From Sulfitobacter sp. (GTDB taxonomy: Bacteria > Pseudomonadota > Alphaproteobacteria > Rhodobacterales > Rhodobacteraceae), in contig JAFMGZ010000040.1 in the NCBI GenBank assembly GCA_017854855.1, positions 1-32,698 of the forward strand: a DNA stretch of 32,698 bases, written 5' to 3'. Position 1 is the stretch's first letter; each line of letters starts with the position of its first letter. Under the pieces are notes generated by a model that was not told the origin of the DNA, searched no databases, and saw only the letters and a program-made list of their open reading frames with translations. The position numbers and the translations under genes are program-made. Positions 17,436-24,723 of this stretch are shown here, one piece after another.

Positions 17436-17463
17436 AGTTGGAAGCCCTTAGTTGGAAGCCGTG
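17436..17463 (-). repeat. 14-bp tandem duplication over the hydrolase stop codon
   Basis: On the plus strand, agttggaagccctt (17436-17449) and agttggaagccgtg (17450-17463) abut and match at 12 of 14 positions, including an 11-bp exact block. The TAA stop of the minus-strand hydrolase (17450-17448) spans the junction. Confidence 0.8.
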
Positions 17464-18089
17464 CGCCAGGTGTGACGGTAAAACAAATGTACGCCGATCT
17501 TGGCTGTGCGGGTATAGACCTTGGACCAACGCGGACGCACGGCGGTGGTGTGATAATGGGTTGCCCCTTCGGTCAGGGGCGGCACTTTGCCGTCCAGTAT
17601 GTAGCGCGCCACCTTGCCCACACGAGCAAAGGCACGTTGTTCTGCGATCACCTCGGCATGGCCATCACATGTATAGGTGAACTGGCACTGATATTTCTTG
17701 CCGGTGCCCTGCTTGATCACCGCACAGGGCGATCCGGGAAAGCGTTTGCTCTTGACCCGGTTCATGATCACCTCAGCCACGGCGAATTGCCCTTTGACAG
17801 TTTCACCGCGGGCCTCAAAGTAAAGGGCCTCTGCCAGGCAGCGCCATTGATCCGATCCAGACGCCTGTGGCTGTGCATCGATCCAGCTGCGAGAGAATTG
17901 CACCGATCCTTCAGTGGCAGATGCAGGGGTTATGAGATCTTGTATCCGGGCATTTCCAACTGACTTCAGGCCTTTTGCTTCGACGCGGGCCAGATCCTGG
18001 GCTTTTTCGGAGGATGCCGAAACGCCGACAGGTCCAAGACACAAAGCACCCATGATCAGGGTCAGAACAGTTTTGCGGACAGAAAACAT
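17448..18089 (-). CDS. Exported SleB/CwlJ-type cell wall hydrolase (Hydrolase_2)
   Basis: A 213-residue putative peptidoglycan-cleaving enzyme acting in the periplasm. A signal peptide is clear: MFSVRKT, a hydrophobic stretch to about residue 22, and a likely cut after VSA. The catalytic domain covers ~78-208, with WRCLAEALYFEARGE (probable catalytic Glu92), FAVAEVIMNRV, two Cys-containing segments (PGSPCAVIKQG, YQCQFTYTCDG) and GATHYHTT. SleB-family enzymes are lytic transglycosylases in spore formers. In non-sporulating alphaproteobacteria the role is presumed to be wall remodelling. The gene stands between folB and the PPDK-family gene on the same strand with gaps over 110 bp on both sides, so it is probably separately transcribed. 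No strong Shine-Dalgarno sequence was seen. Confidence 0.9.
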   Translation of the reverse strand: MFSVRKTVLTLIMGALCLGPVGVSASSEKAQDLARVEAKGLKSVGNARIQDLITPASATEGSVQFSRSWIDAQPQASGSDQWRCLAEALYFEARGETVKGQFAVAEVIMNRVKSKRFPGSPCAVIKQGTGKKYQCQFTYTCDGHAEVIAEQRAFARVGKVARYILDGKVPPLTEGATHYHTTAVRPRWSKVYTRTAKIGVHLFYRHTWRTASN

Positions 18090-18132
18090 AAATAGGCTCT
18101 ACGATTGTTTCGACTGGGCAGCGCCTATCCAG

Positions 18133-18164
18133 TTTTGGCAAGCGGGTAAACCCACCTGCCAAAA
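18133..18164. repeat. Long imperfect inverted repeat upstream of the hydrolase
   Basis: ttttggca (18133-18140) pairs with tgccaaaa (18157-18164), and inside these gcgggt pairs with acccac with one wobble, giving 14 of 15 paired steps around a 2-base centre. It lies 44 bases upstream of the hydrolase start and 55 bases beyond the PPDK-family stop. It could be a terminator for the latter (without a T-run) or an operator. Confidence 0.55.
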
Positions 18165-18218
18165 ACTACGCGGAAACTGGCCTGTCACTACTTGTCATAG
18201 CGCCACAGCGACGGCCGC

Positions 18219-20759
18219 CTACCCTATCTTGCTCTTGATCGCCAGCTGGGCTGCCGCCAGTCGCGCGACCGGCACGCGGAACGGAGAGCATGAAACATAG
18301 TCAAAACCCGCATCCCGGCAAAAAGCGATTGATTCGGGGTTGCCGCCATGTTCGCCACAAATCGACAAAGTGATCCCGGGCTGCGCCGCGCGCCCCCGCT
18401 CTGCCCCCAGCTTGAGCAGCTCGCCCACGCCATCTGTATCCAGCACGTGAAATGGATCTTCGGCAAAAACACCCTGCCGGACGTAATCTGACATGAACCG
18501 GCCCGCATCATCCCGCGACAAACCGTAGGTCATCTGTGTCAGGTCATTGGTGCCGAAACTCAAAAAGGCGCAATTGGGCGCAATTTCAGCCGCGCGCAGA
18601 GCTGCGCGGGGCGTTTCCACCATCACGCCCAGACGGAAGGTAAAACTCGCATCCTGTTCGGTGCGCACGGCTGCGGCGATTGCATCAACCGATTTCTTGA
18701 TCAGCTCTACCTCGCGCTTGGCCGACACCAGCGGGATCATGATCTCTGGCACCACCGGATCACCATCGCGGCTGGCCTCGATTGTCGCTTCAAAGATCGC
18801 GCGGGCCTGCATCTGGTAGATTTCGGGAACCGTCACCCCAAGGCGCACGCCGCGCAGCCCCAGCATCGGGTTATATTCCGACATCGCCTCGATCCGGCGG
18901 GTGACGCTGGACAGCGGCAGGTTCAGGGCATCGGCCAATTCGCGCTGTCCGGCCTTGTCCACTGGCAGAAATTCATGCAGCGGCGGGTCGAACAGGCGGA
19001 TGCAAACCGGCTGACCCTGCATGATGCGGAACAACTGGGTAAAATCGTCGCGCTGCATGGGCAGCAAGCGTTCGAGCACCGCGCGCCGGTCTTCGCCGGT
19101 TTCGGCAAAAATCATCTCGCGCATCACCGTCAAACGGTCGCTGTCGAAAAACATATGTTCCGTGCGGCACAGCCCGATCCCATGCGCGTTGAAATTGCGC
19201 GCGGTCTGGGCATCAGCCGGGGTATCGGCATTGGCCCGAATGCCAATATCGGCCGCCTCTTCGGCCCATGACATCAAGCGGGTAAAGGTCTCATCCAGAG
19301 CCGCCTCTTGCATGGCAACGCCGCCCGCCATCACCTCGCCGCTTGAACCATCGACAGTAATCTGGTCGCCTTCGTTAAAGACCCGCCCATCTGCCGTGGT
19401 CAACTGTTTGCGCAGAAGGTTGAACTTGAGACTGGAGGCCCCGACCACGCAAGGCAGGCCCATGCCACGCCCGATCACCGCAGCATGGCTGGTCACACCG
19501 CCACGTTCGGTCAGCACGGCGGCGGCGGCCTGCATCCCGCGAATATCTTCGGGGCTGGTTTCACGGCGGGTCAGGATACAAGGTTCCCCCCGCGACGCAT
19601 AGGCCTGCGCCTCGGTCGCCGAGAATACGATCTTGCCGGTTGCAGCCCCCGGGCTTGCCGCGATGCCAAAGCCGATCACATCGCGTTTGGCCTTTGGATC
19701 AACCTGCCGGTGCAACAATTCGGTCAGTGTGCGCGGCTCAACACGCATCAACGCTTCTTCGCGCGGAATGATCCCTTCGTCAGCCAGCGCCACAGCGATC
19801 CGCACCGCCGCCCGCGAGGAACGGGGCACGCGCATGCCGTCCAGAATATGCAGCTCTCCGTCTTCGATCACGAATTCCACCTGCATTTCGGCGCGCAGCC
19901 TGCGCCGCATGAGCGCGGCATGGGACACCAATTGCTGAAACGCCTCCGGTGCCAGCTCTTCCAGCGACGGACCACGGGCATCCTTTGTCAGATACAGCGC
20001 ATCCGATGAGTCGCCCTTGAGCGCGTCACGGCCCTGTGACTGGCTGAGGTAACGTCCCGTGATCTGCGGCAAACCGGTTTCGCTGTCGACCAATTGCAAC
20101 ACGCCCGAGCCACATTGCGCCCGGCCTACACCAAAGGCCATCTGTTGCACGACCAGCCCAAGACCCGCATCCGCAGGTGCCCCTTTGGCCTGCCGCAACA
20201 GCCGCGCTGACGTACCATCCCAGGCCCGCGCCATCGACCGCAGCACGGCCGTCAACTGCACAGCGGTATCTTGGGGAAATTCCTCTTCGGTTTCGACCTC
20301 ATAGGCATGCAGGGATTGCGCCAGCGCCGACCGCCCATCGCCCGAGACATCATCGAACATATCAGGGTCCAGCCGCGCGACATTCACCGCATAGGACTGC
20401 ACAAAACGGGTATAGAGCAAGGCGGCGGCCTCTTCGCCGATGCTTTCGACCAGTTCTTCAAAGCGGGTGTTGTTGATGCCGATGTTCAGAACCGCCCCCG
20501 GCCCGCCCCAATCGGGATCCTGACTGGAGGGGCGCACACACATCAGCGCACCCGCTGGCATGGCCGCCACCACGGCTGCGACATCCGGCATCTCGCCCTT
20601 GGCAATTTTCTGCACCGCATCAAAGGATAGCGCAACGGTACAAGGCACCGGCAGATCGAGACGCACCAGGCGTTGCAGGCATTTCGCACGCCCGCCATGG
20701 GTCTGATTCTTGATCGGCGCGGTTGCCGTCACCAAGGTGGTATGGGGATTATTCTGCAC
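18219..20759 (-). CDS. PPDK-family PEP-utilising protein with degenerate ATP-grasp domain
   Basis: Homologue of pyruvate phosphate dikinase, which interconverts ATP, pyruvate and phosphate with AMP, PEP and PPi. The carrier and PEP domains look intact: phospho-His425 in GGVTSHAAVIGRGMG, LCRTEHMFF, IRLFDPPLHEFLP, MVETPRAAL, SFGTNDLTQM, and the catalytic Cys801 in SICGEHGGN. The ATP-grasp half is not. GGKGANL of true PPDK reads GGRAKCL (22-28), the SGARASMPGMMDT loop reads PSSQDPDWGGPG after VR, and the LQTR motif reads LDGMR (306-310), though the Glu of QVEF is kept. At 846 residues it is slightly short. The GTG at 20759 was chosen because AAAGG lies 7 bases upstream, whereas the ATG at 20789 has no ribosome site and would fall almost on the predicted transcript start. 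Confidence 0.85.
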   Translation of the reverse strand: MQNNPHTTLVTATAPIKNQTHGGRAKCLQRLVRLDLPVPCTVALSFDAVQKIAKGEMPDVAAVVAAMPAGALMCVRPSSQDPDWGGPGAVLNIGINNTRFEELVESIGEEAAALLYTRFVQSYAVNVARLDPDMFDDVSGDGRSALAQSLHAYEVETEEEFPQDTAVQLTAVLRSMARAWDGTSARLLRQAKGAPADAGLGLVVQQMAFGVGRAQCGSGVLQLVDSETGLPQITGRYLSQSQGRDALKGDSSDALYLTKDARGPSLEELAPEAFQQLVSHAALMRRRLRAEMQVEFVIEDGELHILDGMRVPRSSRAAVRIAVALADEGIIPREEALMRVEPRTLTELLHRQVDPKAKRDVIGFGIAASPGAATGKIVFSATEAQAYASRGEPCILTRRETSPEDIRGMQAAAAVLTERGGVTSHAAVIGRGMGLPCVVGASSLKFNLLRKQLTTADGRVFNEGDQITVDGSSGEVMAGGVAMQEAALDETFTRLMSWAEEAADIGIRANADTPADAQTARNFNAHGIGLCRTEHMFFDSDRLTVMREMIFAETGEDRRAVLERLLPMQRDDFTQLFRIMQGQPVCIRLFDPPLHEFLPVDKAGQRELADALNLPLSSVTRRIEAMSEYNPMLGLRGVRLGVTVPEIYQMQARAIFEATIEASRDGDPVVPEIMIPLVSAKREVELIKKSVDAIAAAVRTEQDASFTFRLGVMVETPRAALRAAEIAPNCAFLSFGTNDLTQMTYGLSRDDAGRFMSDYVRQGVFAEDPFHVLDTDGVGELLKLGAERGRAAQPGITLSICGEHGGNPESIAFCRDAGFDYVSCSPFRVPVARLAAAQLAIKSKIG

Positions 20760-20797
20760 TGCAGCACCTTTCGAATTCAGATGCAGCATAGGCGTTA

Positions 20798-20826
20798 ATC
20801 GCAGTCTGACAAGTCCAACTTGTCAA
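20798..20826 (-). promoter_or_regulatory. Promoter with operator-like palindrome before the PPDK-family gene
   Basis: On the minus strand a consensus -35, TTGACA (20826-20821), is followed after 17 bases by a weak -10, TGCGAT (20803-20798). Overlapping the -35 is a perfect inverted repeat, TGACAAGT (20807-20814), cca, ACTTGTCA (20818-20825), read on the plus strand. An 8-3-8 palindrome on the -35 is a typical repressor operator layout. The regulator is unknown. Confidence 0.55.
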
Positions 20827-20872
20827 CTGGGTTAGACAGCACCTGTACCGAAAATAGTAGCGGCGTTACCCT

Positions 20873-22978
20873 TTAGCCATCGACCCGCGTCAAATCCGCA
20901 ACCGACGAACAGACCGTACGAATCCTGCTCAACAGGTTCAGCCGGTTCCGGCGCACGGTTGCATTGTCGCTGTTTACCTGAACCGCTGTGAAAAACGCAT
21001 CAATCGGTCCGCGCAGCGCCGCCATGGCGGACATCGCATCGGTAAAGTCCTGTGCGGCCATCGCCGGTGCAATCTTGGCCTCGGCATCGTCAAGGGCGCT
21101 GAACAGGGCTCTTTCTTCATCGGTTTGTGCAAATTTCACATCCGCGCCATAGGAATATTCGACGCCGTCTGCCTCTTCCGCCTGGCTCAGAATATTGTTG
21201 GCGCGCTTGAAGCCCTGGATCAGGTTTTCCCCGTCATCGGTTTTCAACGTCTCAGACAGGGCACCGGCGCGTTTGACCAGCAGTGTCAGGTCATCGTTGC
21301 CCGGCATGGCGATACAGGCGTCGATGATGTCATGGCGGATGCCCTGATCGCGCAAATAGACCTTGAGACGGTCGTGAAAGAAGGCAAGCAGGTCTTTCAA
21401 CCGCGCGGCCTCATCGGCCTGCGACACATCTTTCATCGTGGTCAGGACCGCGCTGGCGGGCTTTAGGGCCTCATCTATGAGGCTGATGGAAAGGCCATTC
21501 TCAACCAATATCCGAATGACCCCCAAGGCTGCCCGCCGCAAGGCAAAGGGGTCCTTGCTGCCTGTGGGTTTTTCATCAATCGCCCAAAAGCCCGTCAGCT
21601 TGTCGATCTTCTCGGCCAGGGCTACGGCCACGGACAGGGGCGCGGTGGGCACCTCATCGGATGGCCCCAAAGGCGCGTAATGTTCCTGTGCCGCTGCTGC
21701 CACGGCATCGGGCAGACCTGCGGCCTTGGCATAATAGCGCCCCATAAGTCCCTGCAATTCGGGAAACTCATAGACCATCTCGGAGGACAAATCGGCCTTG
21801 GCGATGCGCGCGGCCTGCTCTGCCGCATCCGGATCGGCACGGACCATCGGGGCCAGTTCACGCGCCAGCACGGCCATCCGCTCAATCAACTCGGCCTGGG
21901 TGCCCAATTTGTTGTGAAAGGTCACATTCTCAAGCGATTTGACCCAAGCAGCCATCCCCGCCTTGGATTTTGCAATGCGCAGATCGTTTTCCCAAAAGAA
22001 TTTGGCATCCGACAGGCGCGCGGACAGGACTTTTTCATTGCCCGCAAGGATCGTCGCGCCGTGATCTGCCGTGGTGCGGTTTGCCACGGTGATGAACCGT
22101 TCAATCCGCCCCGTCTTGGCGTTACGCACCGAGAAGAATTTCTGATGTTCGCGCATGGAAGTCTGCAGCACCTCTGCCGGCAGGCCAAGGAAATCCTGCG
22201 CGATCGGGCCCATCAGCACGACGGGCCATTCGACAAGCCCCGCCACTTCGGCCAGCAGCCCATTGTCTTCGACCACGTCCAGACCGGCGGCAAAGGCCAT
22301 ATTGGTCGCATCATTCCAGATGGCCTGGGCCCGTTCATCGGCGCGCAGCACCACAAAGGCGCGTTTCAGCTTGGCCTCGTAATCCTCAAAACCTGTGACC
22401 GTGATCGCATCAGGGGCCAGGAAACGGTGGCCATAGGTCACATTCCCCGCCTTGATCCCGTCCACATCCATCGGCACGATTTCCGCACCATCCTCGGCGC
22501 TGATCAGGCAGATGATCGAATGCAGCGGGCGCACCCACTTGAGGCTGCCATCCCCCCAGCGCATGGATTTGGGCCAGGGGAAGGTACGGATCGCATGTTC
22601 CAGCACCTCTGCCACGATATCGGCGGCAGGGCGGCCCGGCTTCTTGATCATCGCAAACAGGATCTTGCCCTTGGGCGTGTCGCGCTCTTCCAGCTGATCA
22701 CGGGTCAGACCGGCCCCACGCAGGAACCCTTCGATGGCTTGTTCGGGCGCATCGGCCTTGGGGCCTTTGCGTTCCTCGACCAGTGACGGGCTTTCTGACA
22801 GCATCCCCTCAACGGTCAGCGTCAGGCGGCGCGGGGTGGCAAAGGCTGCGGCAGATGCATAGGTCAGACCGGCCTCAACCAGACCATTGGTCACCAGCTT
22901 TTGCAGGTCTTGCGCCGCACGGTTCTGCATCCGGGCGGGGATTTCCTCAGAGAAAAGCTCAATCAGCAGGTCAGGCAC
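20873..22978 (-). CDS. glyS: Glycine-tRNA ligase beta subunit
   Basis: Beta chain of the bacterial alpha2beta2 glycyl-tRNA synthetase, which charges tRNA-Gly in the cytoplasm. The 701 residues match the family length. The start MPDLLIELFSEEIPARMQ is diagnostic, followed by FATPRRLTL, RPGRPAADIVAEVLEHAIRTFPWPKSMRWG-type sequence at ~130-155, an HD-like helical middle region (ELAPMVRADPDAAEQAARIAKADLSSEMVYEFPELQG-type, in parts) and a C-terminal DALR-like anticodon-binding region. The start codon is GTG, supported by GAGGA 6 bases upstream. It is preceded on the same strand by a small membrane protein gene and glyQ with short gaps, so the three are probably one operon. Confidence 0.97.
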   Translation of the reverse strand: MPDLLIELFSEEIPARMQNRAAQDLQKLVTNGLVEAGLTYASAAAFATPRRLTLTVEGMLSESPSLVEERKGPKADAPEQAIEGFLRGAGLTRDQLEERDTPKGKILFAMIKKPGRPAADIVAEVLEHAIRTFPWPKSMRWGDGSLKWVRPLHSIICLISAEDGAEIVPMDVDGIKAGNVTYGHRFLAPDAITVTGFEDYEAKLKRAFVVLRADERAQAIWNDATNMAFAAGLDVVEDNGLLAEVAGLVEWPVVLMGPIAQDFLGLPAEVLQTSMREHQKFFSVRNAKTGRIERFITVANRTTADHGATILAGNEKVLSARLSDAKFFWENDLRIAKSKAGMAAWVKSLENVTFHNKLGTQAELIERMAVLARELAPMVRADPDAAEQAARIAKADLSSEMVYEFPELQGLMGRYYAKAAGLPDAVAAAAQEHYAPLGPSDEVPTAPLSVAVALAEKIDKLTGFWAIDEKPTGSKDPFALRRAALGVIRILVENGLSISLIDEALKPASAVLTTMKDVSQADEAARLKDLLAFFHDRLKVYLRDQGIRHDIIDACIAMPGNDDLTLLVKRAGALSETLKTDDGENLIQGFKRANNILSQAEEADGVEYSYGADVKFAQTDEERALFSALDDAEAKIAPAMAAQDFTDAMSAMAALRGPIDAFFTAVQVNSDNATVRRNRLNLLSRIRTVCSSVADLTRVDG

Positions 22979-23043
22979 GGTATTTCCTCAACGCAATTTG
23001 TTTGCACAGGGGGGCATAGCCCCGGGATGTTTCAGGGTCCAGA

Positions 23044-23562
23044 TCAATCAGAGGCAGGCAGCGGCGGGCATTCTTCGCCGACAACCGTGCCATCATAGGC
23101 TTTCTCGCCACAGTCGTTCAGTTCGTGCCAGACATAGCCGCGCCCGTCCTGGCTGATCGCGACAATACGGTCGACACCGTAGGCCACGTTCTTGCCGCCC
23201 AGGAATGTCAGCGCTGTGCCTGCCTCAATCTCGGCACCGATGGCGGCGGCGTCAAAGCAGTCAAACCAGCCCGGCGCGTTACGCGGGGTTGCATCCTCTA
23301 CCAGCGCATAGGTTTCGGTCAGGAACGACAGGCTGTGCGGCGTGGTAAAACAAGCCCGGTAGCGGATCGGAGAGCTGTCGGCATCAATCGCTTCGAAGTT
23401 CTCGAACACGATTGCCTCAGGCGCATCAGTGCTGAGCGAGACAAGCTGCACGTCCTCTTCATAAACCGCGTTATAAAAGCCGTAGATTTGCAGGTAATAC
23501 AGCCCTGCACCCGCGATCAATGCAGATATCAAGATGACAATCCCTATGATTTTCCCGTTCAT
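23044..23562 (-). CDS. Small single-pass membrane protein between glyQ and glyS
   Basis: A 172-residue protein I do not recognise with certainty. It may be a rhodobacterial DUF family (possibly DUF6446). MNGKIIGIVILISALIAGAG gives one N-terminal membrane helix or uncleaved signal anchor. The rest is soluble, acidic and probably periplasmic, with IRYRACF, GWFDCFDAA, LNDCGEKAYDG and GEECPPLP. Four cysteines in the exported part suggest disulfides. The ATG at 23562 was chosen because it begins the hydrophobic segment, and the longer frame to 23709 overlaps glyQ. It sits 67 bases after glyQ and 65 bases before glyS, so it should be co-expressed with the synthetase. No function is inferred from that. 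Confidence 0.8.
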   Translation of the reverse strand: MNGKIIGIVILISALIAGAGLYYLQIYGFYNAVYEEDVQLVSLSTDAPEAIVFENFEAIDADSSPIRYRACFTTPHSLSFLTETYALVEDATPRNAPGWFDCFDAAAIGAEIEAGTALTFLGGKNVAYGVDRIVAISQDGRGYVWHELNDCGEKAYDGTVVGEECPPLPASD

Positions 23563-23629
23563 CGCCGCTGCCCCATGCCCGATGTCGCGACAGGCTGCAG
23601 CCAACGGTGCGGCCGTGGTGCACCCCGGC

Positions 23630-24568
23630 TCATGCCGCATCCTCTGACCAGCCACCGGCGCGGGTCTGCACAAAGGCATCCGCGCACATCTTGGCCAAGG
23701 CGCGCACACGCCCGATATAGGCCTGCCGTTCGGTCACAGAGATGACCCCGCGCGCGTCCAGAAGGTTGAACATATGGCTGGCCTTGATGCATTGATCATA
23801 GGCCGGATGCGCCATGATGATCCGCTTGCCGGTCTTGGGGTCCACCGCAGGCTGGTCCAGGATCGCCTGGCAATGCGCCTCTGCCTCTTCGAACTGGCGC
23901 AACAGGACATCGGTATTGGCGGTGTCAAAGTTCCAGCGCGCGTATTCTTCTTCGGTTTGTTTGAAGACATCGGCATAGGTCAATTCGATCGGCGATCCGG
24001 GATCGTTGAAAGGCATGTCCATCACGTGATCCACACCCAGCACATACATCGCCAAACGCTCCAACCCATAGGTCAGTTCACCGCTGACCGGGTGGCAGTC
24101 ATGGCCGCCGACCTGTTGGAAATAGGTGAACTGGCTGACTTCCATACCGTCGCACCAGACTTCCCAGCCCAGACCCCATGCGCCCAGCGTCGGGCTTTCC
24201 CAGTCATCCTCGACAAAGCGGATGTCGTGCAGGTCCATGTTGATCCCGATCGCCTCAAGCGAGCCAAGATAGAGGTCTTGCAGATTGGGGGGGCTGGGTT
24301 TGATCAGCACCTGATACTGGTAGTAATGCTGCAACCGGTTGGGGTTTTCGCCGTATCGCCCATCGGTCGGGCGACGCGAGGGTTGCACATAGGCGGCGGC
24401 CCAGGGCTGTGTGCCCAGCGACCGCAGGGTTGTCGCGGGGTGGAACGTGCCCGCGCCCACTTCCATGTCGTAGGGCTGCAGCACGGCGCAGCCTTGTGCG
24501 GCCCAATAATTCTGCAATGCCAGAATGATGGACTGAAATGAACGGGGTTTCTCTGGGGACTTTGACAT
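23630..24568 (-). CDS. glyQ: Glycine-tRNA ligase alpha subunit
   Basis: Catalytic class II core of the alpha2beta2 glycyl-tRNA synthetase. The 312 residues are typical, with [43 protein letters not shown], the [13 protein letters not shown] motif, [17 protein letters not shown] and [11 protein letters not shown] (motif 3). The ATG at 24568 has GAGAGG 8 bases upstream and starts [13 protein letters not shown] longer frame to 24613 adds an Arg-rich tail with no support. The gene is first in the glyQ - membrane protein - glyS unit, and it is divergent from the SPOR/pseudoprotease gene with 155 bp between starts. Confidence 0.97.
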   Translation of the reverse strand: MSKSPEKPRSFQSIILALQNYWAAQGCAVLQPYDMEVGAGTFHPATTLRSLGTQPWAAAYVQPSRRPTDGRYGENPNRLQHYYQYQVLIKPSPPNLQDLYLGSLEAIGINMDLHDIRFVEDDWESPTLGAWGLGWEVWCDGMEVSQFTYFQQVGGHDCHPVSGELTYGLERLAMYVLGVDHVMDMPFNDPGSPIELTYADVFKQTEEEYARWNFDTANTDVLLRQFEEAEAHCQAILDQPAVDPKTGKRIIMAHPAYDQCIKASHMFNLLDARGVISVTERQAYIGRVRALAKMCADAFVQTRAGGWSEDAA

Positions 24569-24723
24569 CGACTGGGCCTCTCGCGGTCTGCGGCCCCTAC
24601 CTACGGCGCGCACCCTTGGGCGTCAATTGCATCAGCCCCACAAAATCGCCGCAGCCCCATGGCGTTTCAGGCCGATTCCTGCTTAGGGTTCAGCAATTCA
24701 GATTCAAACGAGTACCGGTTCAC

